Source of the DNA: Costus lasius
Lineage: Eukaryota > Streptophyta > Magnoliopsida > Zingiberales > Costaceae
Assembly: GCA_027563935.2 (NCBI GenBank)
Contig: CM050449.1
Coordinates: 71,576,556-71,640,555, forward strand
Direction of reading: 5' to 3'
Length of the DNA: 64,000 bases
Positions 1 to 11,053 of the stretch are shown one piece after another (the stretch's first letter is position 1; each line of letters begins with the position of its first letter). The notes under the pieces were generated by a model. It searched no databases. It was not told where the DNA came from and worked only from the letters and a program-made list of their open reading frames with translations. The translations under genes were made by a program, and so were the position numbers.

Positions 1-250
1 TCTGCCTTTATAGGTAACCACGTTACCTTACATGTTAGTCTTCTTTTTGATGACCCATTTGCACCTTATGGGTTTTACCCATTTAGGCAGTTCAACCAAA
101 TCCTAAGCTTGGTTAACATGTATAGAGTCTATCTCAGTCCTCATGGCGTTAAGCCATCTCTCAGTGTTAGGTCAAGATATTACTTTCTCATAGGTTTTAG
201 ATTCATCTTCAATTATGAAGATTTCATCACTTTGTCACCTTGCAGGACCA
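1..250 (-). pseudogene. Ty1/copia reverse transcriptase N-terminal fragment
   Basis: Read on the minus strand, this stretch encodes the segment between integrase and reverse transcriptase of a copia polyprotein. An acidic 'EDESKTYE' block is followed by 'RWLNAMRTEIDSIHVNQ' and 'GNVVTYKGR', the same order as in the intact copia at 63050-63300. An in-frame TGA lies between the first two blocks, and no frame continues to the right of about 250. The fragment runs off the left edge of the window. It is a dead remnant, perhaps of the same element as the LTR-like piece at 860-1290, which has the same orientation. The copia assignment is secure; the lineage is not. Confidence 0.8.
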
Positions 251-289
251 TGTACAATGCCTGGATTGAAGGAAAGGACTGCCTCTTGA

Positions 290-660
290 TTCCTTGCCCT
301 CAATCAATTCTCCCTTCTCCTCTCTCTCTCTCTCTCTCTCTCTCACTCAGTCCTTAGCTGATTTGTTAGCAAGAGAAATCCGAGTTCTAACCTCCCTCTT
401 GAACTCAACATTGTATAATCTTAAATTATTTTCTCTCACGCAGTCCTTAGCTGATTTATTAGCAAGAGAAATCGGAGTTCTTACCTACCTCTTGACCTCA
501 ACATTGTATGATCTTAAATTATTTTGCCCCATGCATGTAGGGGCTTGTGTGATGTGCATGTAATGCTCATTCTCCCTACTTGCCTGCTTGACAACAATTG
601 GATTGGTGAAGAACAAGAAGGTGACCCCTTATATTTTAAAAGGATCCAAGGTGAGTCTTT
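290..660 (+). repeat. Degenerate LTR-like fragment with a 93-bp tandem duplication
   Basis: A CT microsatellite (317-344) is followed by two copies of a 93-bp unit (341-433 and 434-526). The flank through about 660 resembles 7880-8140, inside the solo LTR at 6624-8395: both have a TTAGCAAGAGAA-like block, a 'CATGTGTGTAAG'-like block and a 'TTGGTGAAGAAC'-like block ending in AAGGTGAGT. I infer an old, partly duplicated copy of that LTR family. The short reading frames here are not coding. Confidence 0.55.
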
Positions 661-860
661 TTTAATATATAACAATTTATTTTCCTGCAATTTATATATT
701 AGTTATAGTTCGATCTATGCAAATGTGTGTTTTGCTTATCTTTAATTTTTGGTCTTCTTTCTACTTATTATCATAAAAAAATCAAAACATATGTTTGTTT
801 TATTATTTGGCCATCACACATCTCCTCTCTACACTAGTATGGTCATACACTTTTAGTTAT
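660..860. other. AT-rich spacer, nothing recognised
   Basis: AT-rich sequence between two retrotransposon fragments. I see no coding, RNA or repeat signal. Confidence 0.4.
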
Positions 861-1290
861 CTTCCAACAGCTGATGCCCTATATTAAGTTTTCTTAAGAA
901 AGAAGCAAATCATACTTTTGGTCTATCATATTTCTGATACATCTTATGAAATACCTAATAACGACCGGTATAACCTCTCTTTTTTATAGTGAAGTATGAT
1001 GTTGTATCAATATATATCACTCACCAAATAACATCAAGTCAAAGAATCATTACAAATCTTTCACTTGTGATATTGACATGTTGACACCTAAGTCAATATT
1101 TGTGATGAGTCGATTCAAAACATCCAATACTGATACACTTGTGTGTCTACGTTGGTACCTAGCACTCAACCAGCTCACACATCAGTCTTACATGCACCAA
1201 TGTTATCTCTTATCCAATAAGGTATTTGACGGAAGATGCTTTAAGACAGGAGATCAATCTTTAGGGATATTGGAATAAACACAATAATAA
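860..1290 (-). repeat. Diverged copia LTR fragment
   Basis: The reverse complement resembles the upstream part of the copia B LTR (about 30060-30250). Shared landmarks in order include a 'CAACCAGC' block, 'CAGTCTNACATG', and an alternating GACAAGTCAAT-like block. By eye, identity is roughly two thirds. The orientation matches the minus-strand copia fragment at 1-250, so both may be relics of one old element. No coding potential. Confidence 0.5.
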
Positions 1291-1296
1291 TAATGC

Positions 1297-1300
<4 letters not shown>

Positions 1301-1364
<64 letters not shown>
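1301..1364. repeat. (AT)n microsatellite
   Basis: About 32 uninterrupted AT dinucleotides, a simple-sequence repeat likely to vary in length. Confidence 0.97.
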
Positions 1365-1368
<4 letters not shown>

Positions 1369-2355
1369 CAAGTATAATTTATCTTCAAGATATATACGCC
1401 AACCCTACCGACTCTTGCTCACACATGAACACCCTATCCTTTAGGGTTTACTTAGGAATGAGATGAGCACAAGCAAAGAAGTTTGAAGCAACACTAGCTA
1501 ACTTGAGTCGAATACTCGGTTAAGAGAATCAACTAGGTTTTTTACTTAAAATGTGCTCTTAGCCTAGTATCTCAGGAACGTGTGATTACGTCAGGTGGTC
1601 GTGAGGGTAATGGTCGATGTTCTTGCCTAACCTTAATATTTTTATTTCTTTTCTTTTTTTTCTTATTTGTTTATTTATTTATTCATTTATAAAAATTAGA
1701 AAAATTAGAAAAGTACCATAATTTTTCTTAAAAGTTTAGAAAATTTTATATTAAATATTTTAACATTAAAAATAAATTTTGGCATTATATTATTTTAATC
1801 AATGTACTTTATAGCGGTGCTTAAAAAATATTAAACCATTGAACCATAATCAATGGAACCATAAATGCAATTAACCGAATTGAATGTTTTTATCAAACTC
1901 GTGGTTTTTTCTATTGCTTTGATTAGTTTACTATTTAAGATCGGGTTAGGAGTTGGTCGGACCAATAGTTAACCCATACATATATTGGGTTGGTTGTACT
2001 AATCGTGTATAGTGTTGGAACATGGGCATACTAGTAAAAATTGATTGTATTGCTTAGTATCGACCCTATTTTGAAACTATAGAACCACTATATATTAGAG
2101 TAAAAAAAAATAAGTAAATTATTAATCTAAACTTAAAAAATCAATTCCCAACTTGTGCTTATCAAATTCAATGATAGCTCTGAAAATGTTAATGGTTTAA
2201 ACAAAACAATTAATTAATTCTTTTGAGTTGGAAATGGTTTAAGAATTCACTAAATCGATTCATACGGTTTAGGGAAAAAAAACTCTTGATTTGAGTAATT
2301 GCTGTGCACACCACTAGTAATATCTATATATGAAGTGATTCATTGTGAATGTAGT
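1365..2355. other. AT-rich intergenic sequence, no gene
   Basis: About 1 kb of AT-rich sequence with short homopolymers and no frame, RNA or terminal repeat that I recognise. It ends at the target-site duplication of the hAT-like element. Confidence 0.5.
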
Positions 2356-2578
2356 GGTATAGCTAGTGTTGGCCAAAAACTCATACCCGACCCGACCCGA
2401 CCCGACTCGAAGTCAACGGGAAAAATTCGAGTTGACCGGGGGTCGGGTCGGGTTCGGGGAAAACCCGACTCACAAAAATCGGGTCGGGTCGGGTATGGTA
2501 TTATAGATACCCGCCCCGACCCCGATAATTAAAATGACCATTTTACCCCTATATATTATTAATGTATGTAAGTATATA

Positions 2579-3930
2579 TCTAAGGCAATATCCATTCTTT
2601 ATCCCTAGGTTTGGATCAAAATTTGGGTCAAGTTTGGGTCAAGTTCTACGAAATGAGAATGAGTTCAACGATATCATCAATTAATAATAATAGAGAATTA
2701 GAGATTGAAAATAATGTATAAATTAAGTACTATTATATCCAAGTCAATGTCCATTCATTATCCCTAAGTTTGGGTCAAGTTGGGTCAAGTTTGGGTCAAG
2801 TTCTACGAAATATATAGCAAGTTCGACAATAATTTATTGTCGAACTTGCTATATATTTCATAGAACTTGACACAAACTTGATGTAAATATATATATAAAT
2901 TAAGTACTATTTTATCCAAGTCAATGTCCATTCATTATCCCTAGGTTTGGGTCAAGTTGGGTCAAATTTGGGTTTAGTTCTACGAAATGAGAAGGCAGTT
3001 CAACGATATCATCAATTAAGTTAATATATAGGGATAACAATGAATTAGAGATTCAAAAAATGTATAAATTAAGTACTATTATATCTAAGTCAATATCCAT
3101 TCTTTATCTCTAGGTTTGGGTCAAGTTTGGGTCAAGTTCTATGAAATGAGAATGAGTTCAACAATATCATCAATTAATAATAACAGAGAATTAGAGATTA
3201 AAAATAATATATAAATTAAGTACTATTATATCCAAGTCTATGTCCATTCATTATCCCTAAGCTTGGGTCAAGTTTGAGTCAAGTTTGGGTCAAGTTCTAC
3301 GAAATATATAGCAAGTTCGACAATAATTATTGTCGAACTTGCTATATATATCGTCGAACTTAGTCATGTTTGAACCAGTTCGACGATATATATAACAAGT
3401 TCGACAATAATTATTGTCGAACTTGCTATATATTTCGTAGAACTTAACCCAAACTTGATGTAAATATATATATAAATTAAGTACTATTGTATCCAAGTCA
3501 ATGTCCATTCATTATCCCTAGGTTTGGGTCAAGTTGGGTCAAGTTTGGGTTAAGTTCTACAAAATGAGAAGACAGTTCAATGATATCATCAATTAACAAT
3601 AACAATTAATTAGAGATTGAACAAATGTATAAATTAAGTACTATTATATCTAAGTCAATATCTATTCTTTATCCATAGGTTTGAGTCAAATTTGGGTCAA
3701 AGTTGGGTCAAGTTTGGGTCAAGTTCTACGAAATGAGAATGAGTTCAACGATATCATCAATTAATAATAACAAAGAATTAGAGATTGAAAATAATGTATA
3801 AATTAAGTACTATTATATCGAAGTCAATGTCCATTCATTATCCCTAAGTTTGGGTCAAGTTGGGTCAAGTTTGGATCAAGTTTGGGTCAAGTTCTACGAA
3901 ATATATAGCAAGTTCGACAATAATTATTGA
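2579..3930. repeat. Satellite-like tandem array inside the hAT-like element
   Basis: About eight diverged monomers of roughly 140-260 bp begin near 2579, 2740, 2917, 3089, 3230, 3492, 3649 and 3820. Each opens with a 'CAATGTCCATTCATTATCC'-like block followed by two to four GGGTCAAGTTT repeats. Three monomers form a higher-order unit of roughly 500-560 bp. One monomer type carries a long palindrome (2808-2861, 3301-3350, 3390-3441) built on AGTTCGACAATAATTATTGTC. The final palindrome, near 3900-3930, is interrupted halfway. Confidence 0.85.
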
Positions 3931-4036
3931 TTAAGTTGTGTATTTCATGCTGGATTTTTTATGAATTTTTTTTCCCCGCGAGGTCAGGTTTTCTACGGGT
4001 ACCCATGGGGTCGGGTTACCCAATGGGTACCCACGG

Positions 4037-4747
4037 TGTCAGGGATCGGAGGAGTTTGTGTGTAATTCCACTGTTACCCGACCCTGACGCTATCTTTTTG
4101 TGTAAAACTCTGGGGATATGTAGTTCCATGTAAAAACATGGTTTGGCACATGTGTGCCATGTGTTTTGGTCTTTGGGGGTGTTATGCACTCGAGGGACTG
4201 TCCCGGGGCATGTACATGTGAGTGGGGGACTGTGTTTTCACAAGTACTCCAGGATGGGGGGCTCAAATGTGTAAAATTAGCCTACCCATCCCTTGTGAAG
4301 CCTTCTACTCACACCCCTTAGATTGTGTACTTGGGATAGGATTGAGAGGGGTGGTAGTGCCTTGGTTAAATGCAATCTTGTGATCCCATGCAAGTATAAA
4401 ATTGTAAGGTTCCACACACCTGCCCTCTCCACCAAGTTATAGGTCTAGGGTCTACTCAATATTTGCTTAGTGTCCTGTATTGTTTTCTTGTATTGCTGCC
4501 TTTTTATCAATATATCGGTGGGGTGTTCGGGTGACTCATTTCACCGAGCATTTTACTCACCATTCTGTGTAAATCCATTGTGCCTCTTGAATGCTTGTGT
4601 TGCCCTCGAATTACACATTGTTGCCTCGGGGTTTTAAATTGACGCTTCCGCATATTGTGCGTACGTGCACACTGGATTAAGGCTTAGCACTACTCCAAGT
4701 AGTGTGCCGCACGGACATTTGGCACCAAGCAAAGTGCGTCCGTGACA
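4037..4747 (+). repeat. 5' LTR of the gag-only element
   Basis: 711 bp, starting TGTCAGGG and ending CCGTGACA. A TATAAAA at about 4394 is a candidate core promoter. A near-identical copy lies at 6402-8889, interrupted by the solo LTR. Confidence 0.92.
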
Positions 4748-4749
4748 AG

Positions 4750-4763
4750 TGGTATCAAAGCAG
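4750..4763 (+). other. Primer-binding site, tRNA-iMet type
   Basis: TGGTATCAAAGCAG lies 2 nt after the 5' LTR and matches the TGGTATCAGAGC complement of plant initiator tRNA-Met with one substitution. It is used to prime minus-strand DNA synthesis. Confidence 0.85.
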
Positions 4764-4792
4764 AGTTTGTTGCCTTTGTGACAAGTCTCAAG

Positions 4793-6373
4793 ATGTCTAT
4801 TTACGAGGGAACTGATGTGGAAATACTAGCGGGCAACCCTCCCGAGCTGGATAGGGAGGAAAGACAGAGAAGGCACCGTGAACGCCATGAAGCGCGTTTC
4901 ACTGATATTGAAAGCCAACTTGATTTGATCGATTCCAAACATGCTGGTTTGGCAGCGGAAATGGAGGGACACGAAGATAATGCTCGTGAGTCCATCAGGG
5001 TTTTGAGGGCTCAAATTGAGGAATTAAAGGCTCAAATAGCCATCCTCACCATGGCAATGCACTCAGGAGGGGGAAATGTGCAACCCCAATGTGCACCAAT
5101 GAGGGTTCCTGAACCCCAAAGTTATAATGGCACTCGAGACATCAAAGAACTCGAAAACTTTTTGTTTGACATGGAACAATATTTCCTTGTCACATGCACC
5201 GACTCGGAAGGTCTCAAGATTGCCACGGCAACATGGTATCTAACTGGTAATGCAAAGCTATGGTGGCGCACCAGAGTGCAAGATGGCACTGACACCATGA
5301 AGAGTTGGGAGGAACTTAAACAGGCACTAAAGACCCAGTTTCGTCCTGAGAACATGGGATTGATGGTGAGGAAAAAGTTGTCGAACCTCCGTCACGCAGA
5401 TGACATCCGTGATTATGTTAGGAAGTTCGCCTCTATCTCCCTAGACATCAAGATGGCAGATGAGGAAAAGTTATTTTTCTTCATCGATGGCTTGCAACCT
5501 TGGGCACAACAGGAGTTGCAAAGGAGGAATGTCCAAGACTTTGCATCCGCACAAGCTGCAGCGGAGCAACTGACAGACTTCAAGCTAGTGGAAAGGCGCC
5601 GATCTTCACCTCCACAGCGACCCCATCAAGGGAATGGGAATAGTTAGAGGGACAATCATGGGAGTCCTCCGCACCGTAATGGGAATCAAGATAGGCGGAG
5701 TCCACCACACAGTCCGCGGGATAACAGGACCCAGTATCAGAACAGATCCCAACGACCCCACAACGGTGGCAACCAAAGAAGCCCACCGCATAACCGACCA
5801 CACATATGTTATTTGTGTGGCGGCAACCATCACATATATGATTGCAAACAGAGGAAGATGTTGAACGCAATGTTGGTTGAGAAGGCTTCAACCGACAAAA
5901 AGCAGAAAGGGAAAGCCCCAATGATGCCATCATCCAGCTCAAGTGACACAGATGACACCATTGTTATTTCGGGCAAGCCTTCCTCTTCAAAGACGCCGAG
6001 GATAGGCGCAATCACTTGTTCTTCCAAGATGCCGAAGATATGCGCACTCAGGATGATCAACCCGAGCAATGCTCAAGTGGGGGAGCAACGTTCGAAGAGA
6101 CGACCAAGCCGACAACATTGGCGACCCAAAAAGACTTGGGATTGCTTTATATGTGGCGGAAAGCATCAACCCTGGACTTGCCCCCATAAGAAGATTTTGC
6201 ACGCCTTGGTAGCCGAGGAGGCCGCAACCATGAAGCCAAAGGAGAAGAAGGTCGCATTCTCTCCGAGTTCTGATTGCGACACTAACGAAGGCAGAAGTTT
6301 TCCTTCACCGCAGCGCAATGATCATGAAGCTTCAACTTCAAAGGCAAGCTATAGGGATGTTTTGTGTCGATGA
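4793..6373 (+). pseudogene. Ty3-type Gag with two zinc knuckles and one in-frame stop
   Basis: Gag builds the virus-like particle and binds the RNA genome. I take the ATG at 4793 as start; the frame opens at 4742, inside the LTR and primer site. A predicted coiled-coil N-terminus (to about residue 95) precedes the Ty3 capsid signature (ENFLFDMEQYF, GNAKLWWR, FRPENMG, LQPWAQQEL). A single TAG at 5645-5647 interrupts the frame, which then stays open to the TGA at 6371-6373. The second part carries two CX2CX3HX4C knuckles (CYLCGGNHHIYDC and CFICGGKHQPWTC), an unusual pair since most plant Ty3 Gags have one. No protease motif follows. The copy is probably defective, but the family appears to encode Gag alone. 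Confidence 0.85.
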
Positions 6374-6388
6374 GGGCATCGACCGTTC

Positions 6389-6401
6389 AAGTGGGGGAGA
6401 A
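6389..6401 (+). other. Polypurine tract
   Basis: AAGTGGGGGAGAA lies directly before the 3' LTR and is the plus-strand primer site. It begins about 15 nt after the gag stop. Confidence 0.85.
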
Positions 6402-6623
6402 TGTCAGGGATCGGAGGAGTTTGTGTGTAATTCCACTGTTACCCGACCCTGACGCTATCTTTTTGTGTAAAACTCTGGGGATATGTAGTTCCATGTAAAA
6501 ACATGGTTTGGCACATGTGTGCCATGTGTTTTGGTCTTTGGGGGTGTTATGCACTCGGGGGACTGTCCCGGGGCATGTACATGTGAGTGGGGGACTGTGT
6601 TTTCACAAGTACTCTAGGATGGG

Positions 6624-8395
6624 TGATGTGGGACCAAAGCAGGACCTTCGGAGGTCCACCCGGGTCCGAAAGAAGCCCTCTCGGTATGGCTATCCTAGCC
6701 ATTAGATATGGCTTCCTTAGGACCCCCTTTTGTTGCTTATTTTGTCTTAGATTAGGGTGCATCATATGGTAGGTTAGATCCACCCTCCCATTACACCATG
6801 TAGTTACATGCCTAGGATCCGCCACTTATGTATAGTAGGTTAGTGCATGAAATTGATGTAATAGTATAGGTCAACTCCAATCTTGGAATGCAAGTCAAAA
6901 TCAGGTCAAGACAACTCCAAGAGATGCCATGGGCCATCAGCCCAACTCAAGAGGAAATCAGCCCACCCCAACCTAATGGAGCAACACCACAAGTACCCCA
7001 ACTTCCACCATCCTAGTTGGCAGCCATGTGGAGTTCACCTTCATCTCTAATCAAGTCAAGGAGCAGCCAGCTCAATGACCTATTTCAGCTCAACATGCGC
7101 CAGCCATCAAAGTCAAGGGGCAGCTTGAAACAATGCCCACTTCAGTCCATCATGCGCCAGCCCCCAAAGTCAAGGAGCAGCCTGCACTTTGCAACAACTT
7201 CAGTCCCTTCAAGTGCCAGCCGCCCATGCCAATTTGCAGCCTGCAATGTCAGCCATCAGCAGCCTCTTCAGTCCACTCTCATCTCAGATTTCGAACTTAC
7301 CAACCTGCTGAAGACTTCAGAGTTCAACCTCCAAGCAATCGCCCATTTGGAAGAAGAAACCAGCCCTTGAGTTGTCTACATCATCTTTGACTTGTGTGAC
7401 TTGTTTTTGAACTTAGGAAGGGAGATAACCGTTGGAGACTCCCCTATATGATGTAAATTCTTGTAAAGCCATCAGTTAGTGTTGAATGAATTTTCGAATT
7501 TCAGAAGTGTGTCTTCTTATGGTGTGTGTCACCTAACCCCCTTCCCCTCTTCCAACCATTGCCGAGAGTGTCTATCCACCCCTCTTGCTCTTCCACCTTC
7601 TTCCTCCATATGCGCTTGTCTTGAAGATGGGAGCTCACGCCACTTCCTCCCTCAAGCCTTGAAGAGCCTTCAATCAAGAGGAGGAGCTGGACACATTCGA
7701 GACTCAAGAAGGTGCCATCAACTCCATGCCGAGAACAAGCCACCCCCACTTTAGCTAAGTCTTCTTCCCCTTTGGGTCATTGTTCTTGTTAATTGTTGTT
7801 GTGGTTCTTGATACTTGTTGGACAGCCCCTTTGCACTTACGTTTGCTTTCTGCAGGAGGCGCAAGGCCATGGGATGACAAGCAAGCTATCCCCTCTTCTC
7901 TCCCCCTAAGCCTAGATAGTCTAAACTATGTTAACAAGGGAATTTGGAGTCTAGCCTCCCCCTTGATTGTCTTGTGTATTGGCCTCTTAATATTATTTTC
8001 AAAATTCACCCACGCATGTGTGGGATGCTGCAATGACATGTGTGTAAGCTCATAGGGCCCTACTTCGTGAGATTCCACCATTGGACCGGTGAAGAACGGG
8101 AAGGACACCCTTTCTATTCTCAAAGGGTGCAAGGTGAGTTCCTCCCTTAGATTAGCCCTAGTTTCTTATGGTAGAACCGCATGCTATGTCTACTTGAGGT
8201 TTTAGAATCACATGATAAGCTTTACTAGAAGTGCATGATAAGATTAGTTGCTGAATGTAGCTTCGGATTTCATTATAAGATTATCAAACCTAATTTCTCA
8301 AAGCGTTAGTTTAAATGGGTTTCATAGTTATATCTTAATAGCAAATGTTTTCAAAAAAGCGTTGTTTGAATGTTGCATGCTTGGTGACCCCATCA
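6624..8395 (+). mobile_element. Solo LTR, 1772 bp, nested in the 3' LTR
   Basis: It starts TGATGTGGGACC and ends GACCCCATCA, so the ends form a TGATG/CATCA inverted repeat. ATGGG flanks it at 6619-6623 and 8396-8400. With TG...CA ends, a 5-bp duplication and no internal domain, it is a solo LTR left by LTR-LTR recombination. The first 80 bp can encode 'DLRRSTRVRKKPSRYGYP' followed by a stop, which resembles a retroelement polyprotein tail. In this family the coding frame may therefore run into the 3' LTR. A 57-bp direct repeat lies at 7055-7225. A related degraded copy lies at 290-660. Confidence 0.88.
7055..7225 (+). repeat. Three copies of a 57-bp direct repeat in the solo LTR
   Basis: The block GTCAAGGAGCAGC recurs at about 7055, 7112 and 7169, each followed by a diverged CAACATGCGCCAGC-like segment. 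The period is divisible by 3, so a frame stays open through it, but I see no protein family. Confidence 0.7.
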
Positions 8396-9036
8396 ATGGG
8401 GGGCTCAAATGTGTAAAATTAGCCTACCCATCCCTTGTGAAGCCTTCTACTCACACCCCTTAGATTGTGTACTTGGGATAGGATTGAGAGGGGTGGTAGT
8501 GCCTTGGTTAAATGCAGTCTTGTGATCCCATGCAAGTATAAAATTGCAAGGTTCCACACACCTGCCCTCTCCACCAAGTTATAGGTCTAGGGTCTACTCA
8601 ATATTTGCTTAGTGTCCTGTATTGTTTTCTTGTATTGCTGCCTTTTTATCAATATATCGGTGGGGTGTTCGGGTGACTCATTTCACCGAGCATTTTACTC
8701 ACCGTTCTGTGTAAATCCATTGTGCCTCTTGAATGCTAGTGTTGCCCTCGAATTACACATTGTTGCCTCGGGGTTTTAAATTGACGCTTCCGCATATTGT
8801 GCGTACGTGCACACTGGATTAAGGCTTAGCACTACTCCAAGTAGTGTGCCGCACGGACATTTGGCACCAAGCAAAGTGCGTCCGTGACAACGGAGTCGGG
8901 TTACCCGACGGATACCCGATTCCCTGACGGGGACGGGGATGGGATTGGTTTTCTCAAACTTGGCAGGGGCGGGGGCGGGGTTCGGGGTCGGGGTCGGGTT
9001 TGGTACTACCCGCCCCGACCCGATGCCAACACTAGG

Positions 9037-10815
9037 TGTCACGCCCCAATTTTTCGCGCCTAAAACTAGGACGTGATAGCACAGATCTACACAACCACTG
9101 TGTAAACCTGTCAGCTAATCACACCTAACAATGCATCTATGCGGAAACGTATAATATGAAGTACAATGCGCGCTCACTACAATGATCGTCTCTCCCAGCA
9201 GTACAGATCTCTCAAACCCTAGCTCTACCCAACCACTGAGCCTCTGAGCTGACTGAACTGATGTGGCCGAATGTGTGAAGGTGCAATACTGATAGCAAGG
9301 TGGCGGGTTAGGCTCTTCCTCTGCCACTAACCGCTTTGCACACCTTGTGCGCCCTGAAACACACTAGATTTCACAGGCAGGTATCGCACACAGCAAGGTG
9401 GTCTATCAGAGACCAAAGAGCAATAGACCTCTGCTCAAAACCTAACACACAAGTAACTACCGGCCTGCTTAAACCTAAGCAATAATATCACTACACAACG
9501 AGCGAAGGATGGAGACAAGTACAATACTTGCGCCCCACCTAAGCTAAATCCGATAAATCCAGAAAAGTAATCCTCTACCAAGTCTTTGATCTAAAGCTTG
9601 ATATACAAAAGGACCCTATTCCCTAATCCCGGGAATAGGTACACAACCAATATATATATAATCCACAACGGCAATACAATGTTTAGGGTTTAAAGTTATA
9701 CCCTCCAACGCTATGGACAATATGCACAATGATGAAGCTCTCGGTTCCCTCTCCTCTAGGTGGCCGAATGCTTCAAACTCCTCAAGGGGGAAGCCCTTGA
9801 GGATCGGACCCTAAGGTGGAAGACCTTAGGGTTGGTTGTTGATGTCGCCTCCCTCTTGAACTTGCCTCCAAGTCCAAGAACGCCAAGAACACCTAGTGGA
9901 TAGCAAGGTGCTTCCACTCCAAGGTGAACTTCGGTGGTGAAGATGAAGAAGAAAGCCGCCGGTGATGAAGTCCACACCTCCAAGAAGTCACCAAGTAATC
10001 TTACCACTAAGATTACCTTCTTCTTCCTCTAGCCGAGATCACCAAGAGTACCTCACTCTTAATTTTAGCAGCACTTCGTCTCTTCAAGTGGAGATTCCCC
10101 TGCTGATGTCGCCAACCCCCTCTTCTTATAGTGCAGCCCCCAATCGCCAAGTCCAAAGCGCCAATTCAAGTGGAGCCGCGCCATGGAGGAAGAATAGGGA
10201 ACTCCCTCCTATTTCGGTGGAGTTCAAACTCCTCCACATGTTCAAACCGAGCTTGACCAAGCAAGGAAGACAAGTTGTTGTCCGCCCAAGCCAAGTATTC
10301 GCCCAAGTGATGGATCCCAAGCGGATATGAAGAGGAAAGTCCAATAACCTCTTATTGGATCCTAACTTTCAAACCTTATTGGATCTTGCCATAAGTTGTC
10401 ACATGAGAAGCATGTGTCTCACTTAAGTAAGATGCCAAGAATATTCCTTGAAACCCTAGGCTTCTTAGATCAGCCCCTAGGTCTCAGAATTGAACCCCGA
10501 TCGAACCTGGGTTCATGTCCAGTGACCATGGTTAAGCTGACCATGGTTAAGGTAACCATGGTTAAGTTAACCATGCTCCCAAAATACGGGAATGATCCCT
10601 CATCACTCCAAAGCACCCCCAGGCCATGCCTAAGGATAAGTATGTCGATGTACCTGCAAAAACATACTTAACACAATGTCAGTGTCCTAACTCCACTAGT
10701 AGGCTCACTGCATCTTCAGCCTAGCTCCCCTCTAGACTCCTCCATCCCTCCCCAGAACCCCACTGGATCCATGGGATGGTCTGGGGTATAACCCCAGCAT
10801 ACCCAGGGTCTCACA
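9037..10815 (-). repeat. 3' LTR of the chromovirus
   Basis: 1779 bp, differing from 15844-17622 at about four positions (near 9131, 9225, 9595 and 9901). Confidence 0.93.
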
Positions 10816-11053
10816 ATACTCCCCCAACTGAATTGGCACTCGCCCTCGAGGCCATCAGCTGGTCGTACGCCCTGGCTAAATCCTCAAACTGGGAAATGTC
10901 CTCCATCTTTTCCCAGGTAGCATCCTCCTCTAGTTCATCCTCCCACTGAACTAGGAATTCCATCTTTCGACCTCCAGGTGGTCCTGAGCCATAGACTCTA
11001 TGGTCTAAAAATCTCACTGGCTTCTTAGCAAACTCAACTCTGCCCCTCGCAGG
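10811..11053 (-). pseudogene. Chromodomain tail of the chromovirus polyprotein
   Basis: This continues the Gag-Pol frame in phase after the TAA at 11054-11056. It contains 'MEFLVQWEDELEEDATWE', the strand-strand-helix core of a chromodomain (aromatic W in LVQW, acidic linker, ATWE), followed by an ISQFEDLARAYDQ helix. Chromoviral integrases use this domain to choose chromatin for insertion. The last codons overlap the polypurine tract, and the TGA stop (10811-10813) lies within the first bases of the 3' LTR. The stop before the domain would remove it from the integrase of this copy. Confidence 0.8.
10816..10828 (-). other. Polypurine tract of the chromovirus
   Basis: GTTGGGGGAGTAT on the minus strand lies directly before the 3' LTR and overlaps the chromodomain C-terminal codons. 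Confidence 0.85.

Larger units (their letters stand above)
4037..8889 (+). mobile_element. Gag-only Ty3-type LTR element (TR-GAG-like)
   Basis: The 5' LTR is 4037-4747 (711 bp). The 3' LTR is 6402-8889, also 711 bp once the nested solo LTR and its target duplication are removed. Both run TGTCA...TGACA, and ACGG flanks the element on both sides (4033-4036, 8890-8893). The 1654-bp internal region holds primer site, gag and polypurine tract but no protease, reverse transcriptase, RNase H or integrase. Gag fills nearly the whole interior, so this is not obviously a chance deletion. Plant elements of this plan are known as TR-GAGs. The LTRs differ at about 6 positions (0.8%), so insertion was recent. 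It lies inside the hAT-like element. Confidence 0.88.
6402..8889 (+). repeat. 3' LTR of the gag-only element, split by a solo LTR
   Basis: 6402-6623 and 8396-8889 together match the 5' LTR. The break is the insertion at 6624-8395 with an ATGGG duplication. Confidence 0.92.
2364..9034. mobile_element. Non-autonomous hAT-like DNA transposon, with nested insertions
   Basis: The left end reads TAGTGTTGGCC and the right end (to 9034) is its inverse, GCCAACACTA; both lead into GGGTCGGGT-rich subterminal sequence. The 8-bp duplication GGTATAGC lies at 2356-2363 and, beyond the chromovirus, at 17626-17633. An 8-bp duplication with short T/CAGTGTTGGC-type ends is the mark of the hAT superfamily. Removing nested DNA leaves about 1.8 kb (2364-4036 plus 8894-9034). 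There is no transposase frame, so it would need a hAT transposase in trans. Its interior is mostly a tandem array. The chromovirus inserted across the end/target-site junction and duplicated CTAGG there. Confidence 0.85.

Noticed and set aside
2299..2532. 77-codon frame rich in Asp-Pro-Thr-Arg repeats
   Set aside because: It is a translation of the GGGTCGGGT subterminal repeats at the hAT left end.
4742..4792. Gag start at 4742 in the gag-only element
   Set aside because: That start is inside the LTR and primer-binding site; the ATG at 4793 lies after the primer site in the same frame.
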